Below are positions 1 to 8,010 of a stretch of 64,000 nucleotides of DNA, one piece after another. The notes below the pieces were generated by a model. It worked only from the letters and a program-made list of their open reading frames with translations. It searched no databases and had not been told where the DNA came from. The stretch's first letter is position 1, and every line of letters begins with the position of its first letter. The DNA comes from Longispora albida DSM 44784 (GTDB lineage: Bacteria; Actinomycetota; Actinomycetes; Mycobacteriales; Micromonosporaceae), in assembly GCF_000379825.1 (NCBI RefSeq), contig NZ_KB903833.1, positions 499,972 through 563,971 on the forward strand, in the 5' to 3' direction. A program made the translations under genes and the position numbers.

Positions 1-1
1 G

Positions 2-32
2 AAAGCCCGTGTACTGGTTGTACACGGGCTTT
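2..32 (-). terminator. Intrinsic terminator downstream of prfA
   Basis: A 13-bp perfect inverted repeat (AAAGCCCGTGTAC and its complement) encloses a 5-nt loop and ends in T-rich flanks on both strands. It lies 46 bases past the prfA stop and so closes the rpmE-prfA unit. It could also act on transcripts entering from the left on the plus strand. Confidence 0.8.
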
Positions 33-78
33 TGCGTTGCGCAGCTCAGATTTTCGCTCACCGGGTCGGCACAACCAG

Positions 79-1164
79 CTACTTACGGCCTAGTTCTTCG
101 CCTGCGATCCTGGCTTCGCGGTCGGCGGTGGAGAGGGCGTCGAGGACGCCGTCGAGTTCGCCGTTGAGGACCAGGTCGAGGTTGTAGGCGGTGAAGCCGA
201 TCCGGTGGTCGGAGATCCGGTTCTGCGGGAAGTTGTAGGTCCGGATGCGCTCGGAGCGGTCCATCGTGCGGACCTGGGCCTTGCGCTGGTCGGAGGCCTC
301 GGCCGCTGCCTGTTCCTGGGCGTGGAGCAGGAGGCGGGCGCGGAGGACGCGCATGGCCGATTCCTTGTTCTGGAGCTGCGACTTCTCGTTCTGGCAGCTG
401 ACGACGACGCCGGTCGGGATGTGGGTGATCCGGACGGCGGAGTCGGTGGTGTTGACGGACTGGCCGCCGGGGCCGCCGGAGCGGTAGACGTCGATCCGCA
501 GGTCGCTCTGGTTGATCTCGACGTCGACCTCTTCGGCCTCCGGGAGCACGAGCACGCCGGCCGCTGAGGTGTGGATGCGGCCCTGGGACTCGGTGGCCGG
601 CACGCGCTGGACGCGGTGCACGCCGCCCTCGTACTTCATCCGGGACCACACGCCGCGGCCCTCGTCCGGCACGCCCTTGGTCTTCACCGCGACGGACACG
701 TCCTTGTACCCGCCGAGGTCGGTCTGCTCCGAGTCGATGACCTCGGCGACCCAGCCGTGCTTCTCGGCGTAGCGCAGGTACATGCGGAGCAGGTCGCCGG
801 CGAAGAGTGCCGCCTCCTCGCCGCCCTCGCCGCCCTTGATCTCGATGATCACGTCCTTGGCGTCGTTGGGGTCGCGCGGGAGCAGCAGCTCGGAGAGCTT
901 CTCCTCGATGACGGGGATGCGCTCGGTCAGCTCGGCGGCCTCGGCGGCGAAGGCCTCGTCCTCGGTGGCGAGTTCCTGGGCCGCTGCGAGGTCCTCGCGG
1001 GCCTGTTCGAGTTCCTTGGCGGCGGCGGCGATGCCGTTGAGCTCTGCGTAGCGGCGGCCCACCCGGCGGGCGAGGGCCTGGTCGGCGTGGATCGCCGGGT
1101 CCGCGAGCTGCTTTTCCAGGTCGGCGTGCTCCGCGAGCAGCGCGGACAGGCGGTCGGTGCTCAT
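79..1164 (-). CDS. prfA: Peptide chain release factor 1
   Basis: Release factor 1 reads UAA/UAG stop codons in the ribosomal A site and triggers peptidyl-tRNA hydrolysis. The 361-aa product has the universal GGQ loop ([11 protein letters not shown]) and the tripeptide PAT in the codon-recognition domain, which marks RF1; RF2 would carry SPF. The N-terminal coiled-coil domain and the acidic [17 protein letters not shown] segment are typical. The reading frame is open to 1260, but the upstream part runs into the rpmE terminator hairpin. ATG 1164 ([13 protein letters not shown]) follows an AGGAG at a good distance and matches the family N-terminus, so I chose it. It lies downstream of rpmE, the usual actinobacterial order. 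Confidence 0.97.
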   Translation of the reverse strand: MSTDRLSALLAEHADLEKQLADPAIHADQALARRVGRRYAELNGIAAAAKELEQAREDLAAAQELATEDEAFAAEAAELTERIPVIEEKLSELLLPRDPNDAKDVIIEIKGGEGGEEAALFAGDLLRMYLRYAEKHGWVAEVIDSEQTDLGGYKDVSVAVKTKGVPDEGRGVWSRMKYEGGVHRVQRVPATESQGRIHTSAAGVLVLPEAEEVDVEINQSDLRIDVYRSGGPGGQSVNTTDSAVRITHIPTGVVVSCQNEKSQLQNKESAMRVLRARLLLHAQEQAAAEASDQRKAQVRTMDRSERIRTYNFPQNRISDHRIGFTAYNLDLVLNGELDGVLDALSTADREARIAGEELGRK

Positions 1165-1249
1165 TCCTTGACTCCTGGGTTCGAGGATGGAGGCGACCTG
1201 CGTCTGGGGTTCGGGCGGCGCCTCGGAAGAAGTGGTGCGGGATAAGCGA

Positions 1250-1286
1250 ACGCCGCCCACCCCTCGGATCGAGGAGTGGGCGGCGT
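1250..1286 (-). terminator. Hairpin between rpmE and prfA
   Basis: ACGCCGCCCAC at 1250-1260 pairs perfectly with GTGGGCGGCGT at 1276-1286. A short CCTC/GAGG pairing (1262-1265 with 1271-1274) sits inside the loop. It begins 8 bases past the rpmE stop. It may attenuate read-through into prfA or act as a processing site. Confidence 0.65.
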
Positions 1287-1294
1287 CTGCGTAG

Positions 1295-1513
1295 CTACTT
1301 GGCCGCGGTCTTCTTCGCGTACTTCTGCTGGAACTTGGCGATGCGGCCGCCGGTGTCCAGGATCCGCTGCTTGCCGGTGTAGAACGGGTGGCAGGCGGAG
1401 CACGTCTCGACGTGCAGCGAGCCGCTCTTCACGGTGCTGCGGGTCGAGAAGGTGCTGCCACAGGAGCAGGTGACCTCGGTCACTACGTACTCCGGGTGAA
1501 TGTCCTTGCGCAT
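1295..1513 (-). CDS. rpmE: 50S ribosomal protein L31, zinc-binding type
   Basis: This 72-aa large-subunit protein sits at the intersubunit bridge. It begins [11 protein letters not shown], as in bacterial L31, and carries four cysteines (16, 18, 38, 41; CSC and CSAC), so it is the C+ zinc-binding form rather than the zinc-free paralogue used under zinc starvation. Length is normal. It lies immediately upstream of prfA and downstream of the RNA-repair cassette, from which it is separated by a 243-base spacer that probably holds its own promoter. Confidence 0.97.
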   Translation of the reverse strand: MRKDIHPEYVVTEVTCSCGSTFSTRSTVKSGSLHVETCSACHPFYTGKQRILDTGGRIAKFQQKYAKKTAAK

Positions 1514-1730
1514 CTCGCGGTCCTCTCACACGGGGGTCGCCGGGTCGCCACCGCGCCGTTCGCGGGACGTGAACCGGTACCTGGCCGACGTAACAGTCTG
1601 CCACGGGGCGGCTATTCCCGCCGCATCGGGGCCACCGGGCCGGCTGGCCGGTCACCCGGGTTCTGCGGCTGGGTGATATAGGGTTTTTGCCCTTGTTGCT
1701 GGCGATATTGCAGGGCGGATGGGGGCCGTG

Positions 1731-1750
1731 CCCGGCGGGGTGCCGCCGGG
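1731..1750 (-). terminator. GC-rich hairpin after the polynucleotide kinase gene
   Basis: CCCGGCGG and CCGCCGGG form a perfect 8-bp stem with a 4-nt loop, 6 bases past the kinase stop. There is no U-run, so it could be a weak or Rho-assisted terminator, or a 3'-end stabiliser. The rest of the spacer up to rpmE (1514-1730) shows no other structure I can name. Confidence 0.45.
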
Positions 1751-1756
1751 CGGGAC

Positions 1757-2665
1757 CTAGAAGTCGCCCTCTGCGACCTGCATCACCGTGAGACCCAGCG
1801 AGCGCCACATCCGCACCACCTGTGCCCGGTCGTCGAACACACAAATGATCTTGTACTGGTGCCGCAGCTCCCGGTTGAAGATCTCCTTCTTCACGATGGA
1901 GTCCTTCCGCTGGTCCCCGGCCGGGCGCATGTGCAGGGCGACGTAGGGCACGCCCACGTGCTCGGCCAGCCACGCCTCCGTCTCCGCCCGGCACGCCTCG
2001 TCGCGGCCGGAGCAGTAGATGACCTGGTGCCCGGCGGCGTGCATCGCGCGGACGGCCGCGATGACCGGCGCGTTGGGCGTGTCGATGCCGACCCGGTGCC
2101 AGTCGTACGGGCTGCGCGCGCCCATCACCGCCACCGTCCCGTCGATGTCCACCAGGACGGCCTCCGTCCCGCCGTCGAGCGGCTTGTACGGGGCGTCCGG
2201 GTTCGCCTCGGCGAGGCCGGCCGGGATGGCGAGCGGGAGCTGCTTTCCGGCCAGGTACCGCTGGTACATGCCCCGGATCACGTCCTCGCCGACCTGGTCC
2301 TCGCCGGTACGGAGCGCGTCGCGGCGGATGCACTCCTCCACGTCCACGTCTGTGAAGTCCACCACAGCGAACTCGGCTCCGCTGTTCGCGGCGAGCTCGG
2401 CGAACTCGCGGACGACGCGCGAGCGGAGGTTCGTGTCGTCGACGATCACGTCCGTCCCGTTGCGCAGCAGTGCTTCCACCGCGGCCCGCTGGGCCAGGCC
2501 GACCTGCTTCTCGGCCGTGCCGGTACCCAGCCGGGAGCCGTGCAGCATGCGGCGCAGCTCGTCACGGTTGACCCGGACGGAACCCTCCTGGCCCTTGGCC
2601 CAGGTGCTCTTGCCGGAGCCGGGCAGACCGCGGGTGACGGTCAGGGTGGCCTTCTTCTTGGTCAC
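1757..2665 (-). CDS. T4-type polynucleotide 5'-kinase/3'-phosphatase
   Basis: By family, this enzyme phosphorylates 5'-OH ends and removes 3'-phosphate or 2',3'-cyclic phosphate, preparing broken RNA for ligation. The 302-aa product is almost exactly as long as phage T4 Pnkp and collinear with it. The N-terminal P-loop GLPGSGKST (13-21) is followed by a conserved NRDELRR and a DDTN strand. The C-terminal HAD phosphatase has DIDGT (173-177; nucleophile D173, acid D175), a SGRDE motif and DDRAQVVRMWR near the end; the last residues (VAEGDF) resemble T4 Pnkp. Translation starts at GTG 2665 behind GAGGAG. It is the third gene of the cassette, after an RNA ligase and a PARG-like hydrolase. A role in tRNA or rRNA repair is inference. 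Confidence 0.9.
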   Translation of the reverse strand: MTKKKATLTVTRGLPGSGKSTWAKGQEGSVRVNRDELRRMLHGSRLGTGTAEKQVGLAQRAAVEALLRNGTDVIVDDTNLRSRVVREFAELAANSGAEFAVVDFTDVDVEECIRRDALRTGEDQVGEDVIRGMYQRYLAGKQLPLAIPAGLAEANPDAPYKPLDGGTEAVLVDIDGTVAVMGARSPYDWHRVGIDTPNAPVIAAVRAMHAAGHQVIYCSGRDEACRAETEAWLAEHVGVPYVALHMRPAGDQRKDSIVKKEIFNRELRHQYKIICVFDDRAQVVRMWRSLGLTVMQVAEGDF

Positions 2666-2677
2666 GCGTTCTCCTCG
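2662..2677. repeat. Second copy of the 16-bp ligase-end sequence at the kinase start
   Basis: TCACGCGTTCTCCTCG here is identical to 2784-2799. On the minus strand it supplies the Shine-Dalgarno (GAGGAGA) and GTG start of the kinase gene, whereas the copy at 2784 encodes the last residues and stop of the RNA ligase. A partial third copy (TCACGC) sits at 2685-2690. The ligase-kinase junction therefore looks built from duplicated start/stop modules. Confidence 0.9.
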
Positions 2678-2729
2678 TTCTCCGTCACGCGCACGTCTCG
2701 TCGCGGGGTGGGGCCCGGCTCGGCGCCGG

Positions 2730-2801
2730 TCACGCGTTCCCCATGCTTCACGTGTTGTCCAGGCTTCATGCGGTCTCCGGCCTTCACGCGTTCTCCTCGC
2801 C
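2730..2801. repeat. Four tandem 18-bp repeats in the ligase-kinase spacer
   Basis: Four head-to-tail units of exactly 18 bp begin at 2730, 2748, 2766 and 2784. Plus-strand units are TCACGCGTTCCCCATGCT, TCACGTGTTGTCCAGGCT, TCATGCGGTCTCCGGCCT and TCACGCGTTCTCCTCGCC. Read on the coding (minus) strand, each unit ends in GTGA or ATGA preceded by a purine-rich stretch, so each resembles a mini ribosome-binding site with an overlapping start/stop. The first unit in transcription order contains the ligase stop codon. In another frame the array encodes a degenerate hexapeptide repeat, which I do not think is translated. Confidence 0.9.
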
Positions 2802-3863
2802 GAACACCCGGCCGGCCGGGGTCCAGTCGGCGGCCGGCTTCACCCGCTGCCAGAGCATCGGGCGGTAGTCCCGGTTGTCCAGGCGGAGGAACAGGCAGCC
2901 GCGTTCGGAGTGCCCTGCGGCGGCCAGGGCGAAGTCCTTGCGGGTCCAGCCCTCGGGCAGGGTCGCGAGGATCTCGGCGTACGCCGCCTCGATGCCCGTC
3001 GCCGCCACCGCCACCTCCTCGTGCAGAGCGCTGGACACCGACCGCGCCCAGTCGTGGAACTCGTCGGGCAGCCGCTCGACCAGCGCGCCGAACCCATCTT
3101 CCACCAGCGCCTCCCAGACCACACGGGCATTGAGCCCCGTGACGACCCTGTGCAGCGCGACGTACTCCGCATACTTGATCTTGATGCGGTCGTCGGTGCC
3201 CGCGAAGTGCACCACCAGCCCCTCGCGGTTGTCGCGCGGCGGGGCGGCGAGCGCCTCGGCCAGGGTCGCGTACCCGAACGAGTCCACCTTCGGGCCCGGC
3301 CACGCGATGCCGGCCGCCGGTACCGTGCGGCCCGACGCGATCGACACCCCGCCCAGCAGGATCAGGTCGTCGAGATCGCCGTAGTCGACGACGATCCGGT
3401 TCGCCGGGTAGACGATCTCGAACAGCAGCGTCACGCCGTCCGGGGGCCGCACCTCGCCGTACCTGCGCTGCCACAGCCGCGTCGCGTGCAGGGCCTGGTC
3501 ACTCACGAAGGAACCCCGCGTCGCCACCTCGTACCCGTCCCCGGCCGGGAACAGCACGCCCAGCGAACCGTCGGCCTTGTCGGTCACCGTGACCGGGGCG
3601 CCGAGGTCCAGCGGGCCGCACTCGGCCTGCCCGTGCGTGAAGAACTTGCGGAACGGCCGGGCCAGCACCTCGCCGGTACGGCTGTCGGTGATCAGGCCAC
3701 GGCAGGCCAGGGTCGCCGCGTTCCACACGGACTCGTACTGGGCCTTCTCCGAGTAGTTGTAGATCGAGTACGGCTGGCCGGGGTGCTGGCGCACCCGGAC
3801 GTAACCCTCGTCGATCATGGTCTTGAGCAGGGTGGGTTCCACCACCTCGTCGAGGTGGAGCAT
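2784..3863 (-). CDS. T4 RNA ligase 1-like ATP-dependent RNA ligase
   Basis: By family, it seals 5'-phosphate and 3'-OH RNA ends through ligase-AMP and RNA-adenylate intermediates. The 359-aa protein shows the covalent nucleotidyltransferase motifs in order: motif I KADGS (K96 would be adenylated), motif IIIa with FEIV (148-151), motif IV EGLVV (214-218) and motif V KIKY (228-231). The N-terminal block (YSIYNYS, then ACRGLITD) and the C-terminal helical domain fit the Rnl1 family; T4 Rnl1 is 374 aa. The ATG at 3863 is 20 bases past the stop of the PARG-like gene, so the two are probably cotranscribed. Its gene end is the first unit of an 18-bp tandem repeat. Confidence 0.88.
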   Translation of the reverse strand: MLHLDEVVEPTLLKTMIDEGYVRVRQHPGQPYSIYNYSEKAQYESVWNAATLACRGLITDSRTGEVLARPFRKFFTHGQAECGPLDLGAPVTVTDKADGSLGVLFPAGDGYEVATRGSFVSDQALHATRLWQRRYGEVRPPDGVTLLFEIVYPANRIVVDYGDLDDLILLGGVSIASGRTVPAAGIAWPGPKVDSFGYATLAEALAAPPRDNREGLVVHFAGTDDRIKIKYAEYVALHRVVTGLNARVVWEALVEDGFGALVERLPDEFHDWARSVSSALHEEVAVAATGIEAAYAEILATLPEGWTRKDFALAAAGHSERGCLFLRLDNRDYRPMLWQRVKPAADWTPAGRVFGEENA

Positions 3864-3883
3864 GGGATTCCTCCAGAGTGGAC

Positions 3884-4639
3884 TTACTTGCCGAAAGCGG
3901 CGATGAAAGCAGAGAGAACGGGCTGGCCGGGCTGGCGGTCGAGGACCGCGAACGTGACCTGGCCGAACCAGGGCCGTCTGCCCAGCTCGGCCGCGAAGGC
4001 TCCGGCCACAGTGGCCGGATCGTTGCCGAACACCCCGCAGCCCCAGGCCCCGAGCAGCAGCCGCTGGTGCCCGTGCGCCGCGGCGATGTCCAGCACCCGC
4101 CCGGCCCGCCTGGCCAGTGCGGCCGGGATCGCGGGCAGCGCCTCCGGCTGGTTACGCCGGATCATCGCCGCGTTCGGGGCGGCCGAGGTCAGGAACGCCA
4201 CCCGGTACCCGGGCAGGAAGCCGCCCTTGTCGTCACGGAAGACGAGCACGCCCGGCGAATAGATCACCCGGTCGCTGTAGAGCAGGTCGCGCTGGGCGCG
4301 GTGGAAGGAGTAGAACCCCGGGGCCTGGGTGAGGCTCGCGTACAGCGCCGACGAGCGGGCCAGGCTCTCCTCCTGGGCCTGTGCGCCACGGAGGAAGCCG
4401 CCGCCCGGGTTCTTCGCGGAGGCGAAGTTGAGCACGGCGAGGTCGCCGTCTCCGGCAGCCAGACGGGCCGCCGCCTCCAGAGTGGACTCGCCCGTGACCT
4501 CAATGGACGGAGCGAGCGTGAGATCCGGGGTGGCGACCGGCTCCTCCGGCAGGTACAGCCGGGTGCCGAGCGGGACGTGGCCGTCGCGTTCGACGATGGC
4601 GACGGTCTCGCTCGCGATCGCACGCAGCCGGGCACTCAT
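3884..4639 (-). CDS. Microbial poly(ADP-ribose) glycohydrolase-like macrodomain protein (TIGR02452 type)
   Basis: The 251-aa protein carries the PARG catalytic signature GGG-x7-QEE: GGG at 79-81 and QEE at 89-91, with the likely catalytic glutamates 90/91. The preceding LAVLNFASAKNP strand and the later GAWGCGVFGNDP loop are the ADP-ribose-binding macrodomain elements, and the C-terminus (VTFAVLD) matches TIGR02452 proteins. Family members hydrolyse ADP-ribose chains or conjugates. It is first in a minus-strand cassette with an RNA ligase and a polynucleotide kinase, which suggests that it removes ADP-ribose from damaged RNA or from proteins before repair; that link is inference. No good Shine-Dalgarno precedes ATG 4639, so a short or leaderless message is possible. 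Confidence 0.85.
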   Translation of the reverse strand: MSARLRAIASETVAIVERDGHVPLGTRLYLPEEPVATPDLTLAPSIEVTGESTLEAAARLAAGDGDLAVLNFASAKNPGGGFLRGAQAQEESLARSSALYASLTQAPGFYSFHRAQRDLLYSDRVIYSPGVLVFRDDKGGFLPGYRVAFLTSAAPNAAMIRRNQPEALPAIPAALARRAGRVLDIAAAHGHQRLLLGAWGCGVFGNDPATVAGAFAAELGRRPWFGQVTFAVLDRQPGQPVLSAFIAAFGK

Positions 4640-4704
4640 GAGGATCGAGTCTGCCCGGGGAAGGGGGCCGGGGCCACCGTGATTTACCGGTACACAGGAA
4701 AAGG

Positions 4705-4735
4705 AAACGGCCCGTATGAGACATACGGGCCGTTT
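4705..4735 (-). terminator. Intrinsic terminator of rho
   Basis: AAACGGCCCGTATG at 4705-4718 and its exact complement at 4722-4735 form a 14-bp perfect stem with a 3-nt loop, followed on the minus strand by CCTTTTCC. It begins 12 bases past the rho stop and insulates rho from the RNA-repair cassette. Confidence 0.85.
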
Positions 4736-4747
4736 CGCTAGCTGGGA

Positions 4748-6793
4748 CTACTCGCCCGGCGTCGACTTCGCGATCTGCATCAGGAACTCGACGTTCGTGC
4801 TGGTCTTCTTCAGCCGGTCCAGCAGCAGCTCCAGGGCCTGCTGCGGGTCGAGCCCGTGCAGCACCTTGCGGAGCTTGTGGACGATCGCCATCTCCTCGTT
4901 CGACATGAGGATCTCCTCACGCCGCGTGCTGGAGGCGATGACGTCGACGGCCGGGAAGACCCGCTTGTCGGCGATCTTCCGGTCGAGCTTGAGCTCGGCG
5001 TTACCCGTGCCCTTGAACTCCTCGAAGATGACCGTGTCACCCGTGGAGCCGGTCTCGACCAGCGCGGTGGCGATGATCGTCAGCGAGCCGCCGTTCTCGA
5101 TGTTCCGCGCGGCACCCAGGAAACGCTTCGGCGGGTACAGCGCGGTCGAGTCGATACCACCCGAGAGGATCCGGCCGCTGGCGGGCGACGCGTTGTTGTA
5201 CGCGCGGCCCAGGCGGGTGATCGAGTCGAGCAGGACCACCACGTCGTGCCCCAGCTCCACCAGGCGCTTCGCCCGCTCGATCGACAGCTCGGCGACCGTG
5301 GTGTGGTCCGACGGCGGACGGTCGAAGGTGGAGGCGATGACCTCACCCTTCACCGAGCGCTGCATGTCGGTGACCTCTTCCGGACGCTCGTCGACCAGGA
5401 CGACCATCAGGTGGCACTCGGGGTTGTTCGTGGTGATCGCGTTGGCGATCGCCTGCATGACCAGGGTCTTACCGGCCTTCGGCGGCGACACGATCAGGGC
5501 ACGCTGGCCCTTGCCGATCGGCATCACCAGATCGATGACCCGGGTGGTCAGGACGTTCTGGTCCGTCTCCAGCCGCAGGCGCTCCTGCGGGTAGAGCGGG
5601 GTCAGCTTGTAGAACTCCGGCCGGTTGCGGGCGGCGTCGGCCTCCATGCCGTTGATGGAGTCGAGCCGGGCCAGCGGGTTGTACTTGTCCCGCCGCTGCT
5701 CGCCGTCCTTGGCCTGGCGGACGGCACCGGTGACGGCGTCACCGCGGCGCAGCCCGTACTTGCGGACCTGTGACATCGAGACGTAGACGTCGTTGGGGCC
5801 CGACAGGTAGCCGGTGGTGCGGATGAAGGCGTAGCTGTCGAGGACGTCGACGATGCCGGCCACCGGGACGAGCACGTCGTCGTCGGCGAACTGCGGCTCG
5901 CGCTCCTGACCGCCGCCCTCACCGCGGTCGTTGCGGCGGCCACGGCGGTCACGGAACCGGCTGCGGCGGCCGCGGCGGCCCTCGCCGTCCTCGTCGTCGT
6001 CGCCACCGTCACGGTCGGCACGGCTGGTCTGCTCGGCGCGGGCCGGCTCCTCGGCACGCTCGCCGCGGGCCGGGCGGTCCCGGCGCTCGTTGCGGTCGCG
6101 GCGGCCGTCACGGTCGCGCTCGCGGCGCTCGTTGCGCGGGGCCTGCTCGCCCTCGCCCTCGGCACGCTCGGTGCGCTCGTTACGCGGGCGCTCGGCGTCC
6201 TTGGACTGCTCGGCGCGGGACTGCTCAGCGCGAGGCTGCTCGGCGCGGGACTGCTCGCCCTTTGCCTGCTCGCTCTTCTGCTGCTCGGCCTTGGGCTGCT
6301 CGGCCTTGGAGTGCTCAGCCTTGGAGTGCTCAGCGGCCTTGACCTCGGCCGGAGCGGTGTCCTTGGCCTCGGAGGCACGCTCGCCGCGCGGCTGCGGCGG
6401 GCCTGCCGGGCGGGTGGCCCGGCGCGCCCGCTGCTGGGCGCCTGACGTCTCGGCCTGCTCGGTGCCCGGCAGGCTGGGCTGCTCGGCCGGGGCCGTGGCC
6501 TTGGCGGCCTTCGCCTCGGCGGGCGCGGCCTTGACCTCGGCCGGGGCCTTGGCGGCCTTCGGCTCGGCCGGGGCTGAGCCCTGGGTGGTCTGGATTGCCG
6601 CGATCAACTCGCCTTTACGCATGCGCGCCGTCCCCGAAATGCCGAGCGACGAGGCCAAGGTCTGCAACTCCGGCAGGAGCATGGCTTGCAGGCCGGTGCC
6701 TGTGCGCCGACGCCGGGAGGTGCCAGCGGTCTCCGGCTGGGCCGGCGCTGCGGTGTCGGTGACATCCGACTTCTGGTCGGTGATGTCGCTCAA
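4748..6793 (-). CDS. rho: Transcription termination factor Rho with charged N-terminal insertion
   Basis: Rho is the hexameric RNA-dependent ATPase that releases RNA polymerase from untranslated transcripts. The 681-aa product contains a Rho_N segment (about 33-70), then about 230 residues of low-complexity Ala/Glu/Lys/Arg sequence, a cold-shock-type RNA-binding domain (about 305-360), and the ATPase core with Walker A SPPKAGKT (436-443), Walker B VVLVDERPEE and LLDSITRLGRA. E. coli Rho is 419 aa; long insertions between Rho_N and the primary RNA site are known in actinobacteria and add RNA affinity. Residues about 157-200 are a run of roughly nine five-residue repeats of SKAEQ/SRAEQ type. 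The start is TTG 6793 behind GGAAGGA. A 314-base leader precedes it. Confidence 0.97.
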   Translation of the reverse strand: MSDITDQKSDVTDTAAPAQPETAGTSRRRRTGTGLQAMLLPELQTLASSLGISGTARMRKGELIAAIQTTQGSAPAEPKAAKAPAEVKAAPAEAKAAKATAPAEQPSLPGTEQAETSGAQQRARRATRPAGPPQPRGERASEAKDTAPAEVKAAEHSKAEHSKAEQPKAEQQKSEQAKGEQSRAEQPRAEQSRAEQSKDAERPRNERTERAEGEGEQAPRNERRERDRDGRRDRNERRDRPARGERAEEPARAEQTSRADRDGGDDDEDGEGRRGRRSRFRDRRGRRNDRGEGGGQEREPQFADDDVLVPVAGIVDVLDSYAFIRTTGYLSGPNDVYVSMSQVRKYGLRRGDAVTGAVRQAKDGEQRRDKYNPLARLDSINGMEADAARNRPEFYKLTPLYPQERLRLETDQNVLTTRVIDLVMPIGKGQRALIVSPPKAGKTLVMQAIANAITTNNPECHLMVVLVDERPEEVTDMQRSVKGEVIASTFDRPPSDHTTVAELSIERAKRLVELGHDVVVLLDSITRLGRAYNNASPASGRILSGGIDSTALYPPKRFLGAARNIENGGSLTIIATALVETGSTGDTVIFEEFKGTGNAELKLDRKIADKRVFPAVDVIASSTRREEILMSNEEMAIVHKLRKVLHGLDPQQALELLLDRLKKTSTNVEFLMQIAKSTPGE

Positions 6794-7107
6794 TGGTTTC
6801 CTTCCATCGCTTGGCCGGGGCGGGCGCCGAAGAGAGCTGGCACGAGCACCACACGGCCCATGAATCCCCGCGTCAAGATGCGCGCGGGTGCGGATCAGTC
6901 TTTTTCTGGCGCCGATCGAAGATTATCGCTGGGCGCGGCTTGCCGTGAACCCGCGATCCATTCGGGGTGTGTGGAGTCCGCGGGCGGAGTTTCCACGGGG
7001 AACGGGGCTTGAGGCCCCGTCAAGATCGCGCGCTTTCGGCGACTGTTCCGGGTCAAGAGTAGTCAACGTTGCCTAGCTGCGGCAACAGGGTCACCCCCCG
7101 CGTGTCG
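6794..7107 (-). promoter_or_regulatory. rho upstream region with candidate promoter and hairpin
   Basis: This 314-base gap lies between thrB and rho. A candidate minus-strand promoter reads TTCACG (6949-6944), 16 bp, GATAAT (6927-6922), giving a transcript start near 6915 and a leader of about 120 nt. Upstream of it ACGGGGC/GCCCCGT (7002-7008 with 7014-7020) forms a 7-bp hairpin with a 5-nt loop, which may end read-through from thrB. Rho autoregulation through a leader is known in E. coli; nothing here proves it. Confidence 0.4.
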
Positions 7108-7974
7108 CTAATGAGATATCCGGGCGCCGCCGAGGTCAACTTCGAGGGGCCAGGCAGCGAAGTTCTGCCCCGTTATTTCGGATATGTCAACAGTATCAGC
7201 AACAAAAGCCAGGACGCTTGGACCCGCCCCGCTGACTACAGCGGGTAGTCCCCTGGCGCGGAGGGCCGCGACCAGTGCCGCGGTCTCCGGCGCGCCGGAA
7301 GCGCGGTAGCTCTGGTGCAGCCGGTCCTCTGTCGCGGCGAGCAGCAGCTCCGGCGCGGTGGTCAGCGCGTGCGGGAGCAGGGCGGCGCGTCCGGCGTTGA
7401 AGGCCGCGTCCGCGTGCGGCACGGTCGCGGGGAGTGCCGCTCTGGCCTTCGCGGTGAGACCGTGCTGCGCCGGCACGAAAACCTTCAGGTGTACCGAGGG
7501 GTGCGGATCCAGCCGGGCGGCCTTCGCTCCGGAGTCCTCCGTCCACGCGATGGTGAGGCCGCCGAGCAGGCAGGGAGCGACGTTGTCCGGGTGGCCTTCG
7601 AGCGCGTTGGCCATCCGCAGGGCTTCCGCGCGGTCGTCGGGCGCGCCGGCCAGCGCCCGGGCGGCGAGTACACCCGCCACGATCGCCGCTGAGCTGGAGC
7701 CGAGGCCCCGGGCGTGCGGGATCCGGTTGAGACAGCGCAGGCGCAGGCCGGGCTGGGGTACGCCGAGGTCGTCGAAGGTGGCGCGCATCGAGCGGACGAT
7801 CAGGTGGCGCTCGCCCAGCGGGACCTCGCCAGCACCCTCACCGGCAACCTCCACTGTGACTCCAGACGGGGCGAGGTCCGCGTGCACCTCGTCGGCCAGG
7901 GTCAGCGCGAGGCCGAGGGAGTCGAATCCGGGGCCCAGGTTGGCACTGGTCGCCGGAGCGGAGATCATCACCAT
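7108..7974 (-). CDS. thrB: Homoserine kinase
   Basis: It phosphorylates L-homoserine to O-phosphohomoserine, the substrate of ThrC in threonine synthesis. The 288-aa GHMP-family kinase begins ISAPATSANLGPGFDSLGLAL and has the ATP-binding motif HARGLGSSSAA followed by the C-terminal GAGPSVLAF loop. The annotated ATG 7974 and the ATG two codons later are both possible starts. In most actinobacteria thrB directly follows thrC; here about 1.9 kb with two other genes separates them, so thrB needs its own promoter or read-through. Confidence 0.95.
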   Translation of the reverse strand: MVMISAPATSANLGPGFDSLGLALTLADEVHADLAPSGVTVEVAGEGAGEVPLGERHLIVRSMRATFDDLGVPQPGLRLRCLNRIPHARGLGSSSAAIVAGVLAARALAGAPDDRAEALRMANALEGHPDNVAPCLLGGLTIAWTEDSGAKAARLDPHPSVHLKVFVPAQHGLTAKARAALPATVPHADAAFNAGRAALLPHALTTAPELLLAATEDRLHQSYRASGAPETAALVAALRARGLPAVVSGAGPSVLAFVADTVDISEITGQNFAAWPLEVDLGGARISH

Positions 7975-8010
7975 GTCCGGAGCTTATCGAGGTGTGGGAG
8001 TATCCGGACC

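Noticed and set aside
79-1260. prfA starting at 1260
   Set aside because: The extra 32 residues do not resemble RF1 and begin within the rpmE terminator hairpin; AGGAG favours ATG 1164.
2730-2801. 18-bp repeats as a CRISPR-like array
   Set aside because: Units are contiguous and degenerate with no spacers, and no cas genes are present.
2662-3474. A 270-codon frame overlapping the RNA ligase that would encode hexapeptide repeats
   Set aside because: It is an out-of-frame reading of the ligase and of the 18-bp tandem repeats. The ligase frame holds all catalytic motifs.
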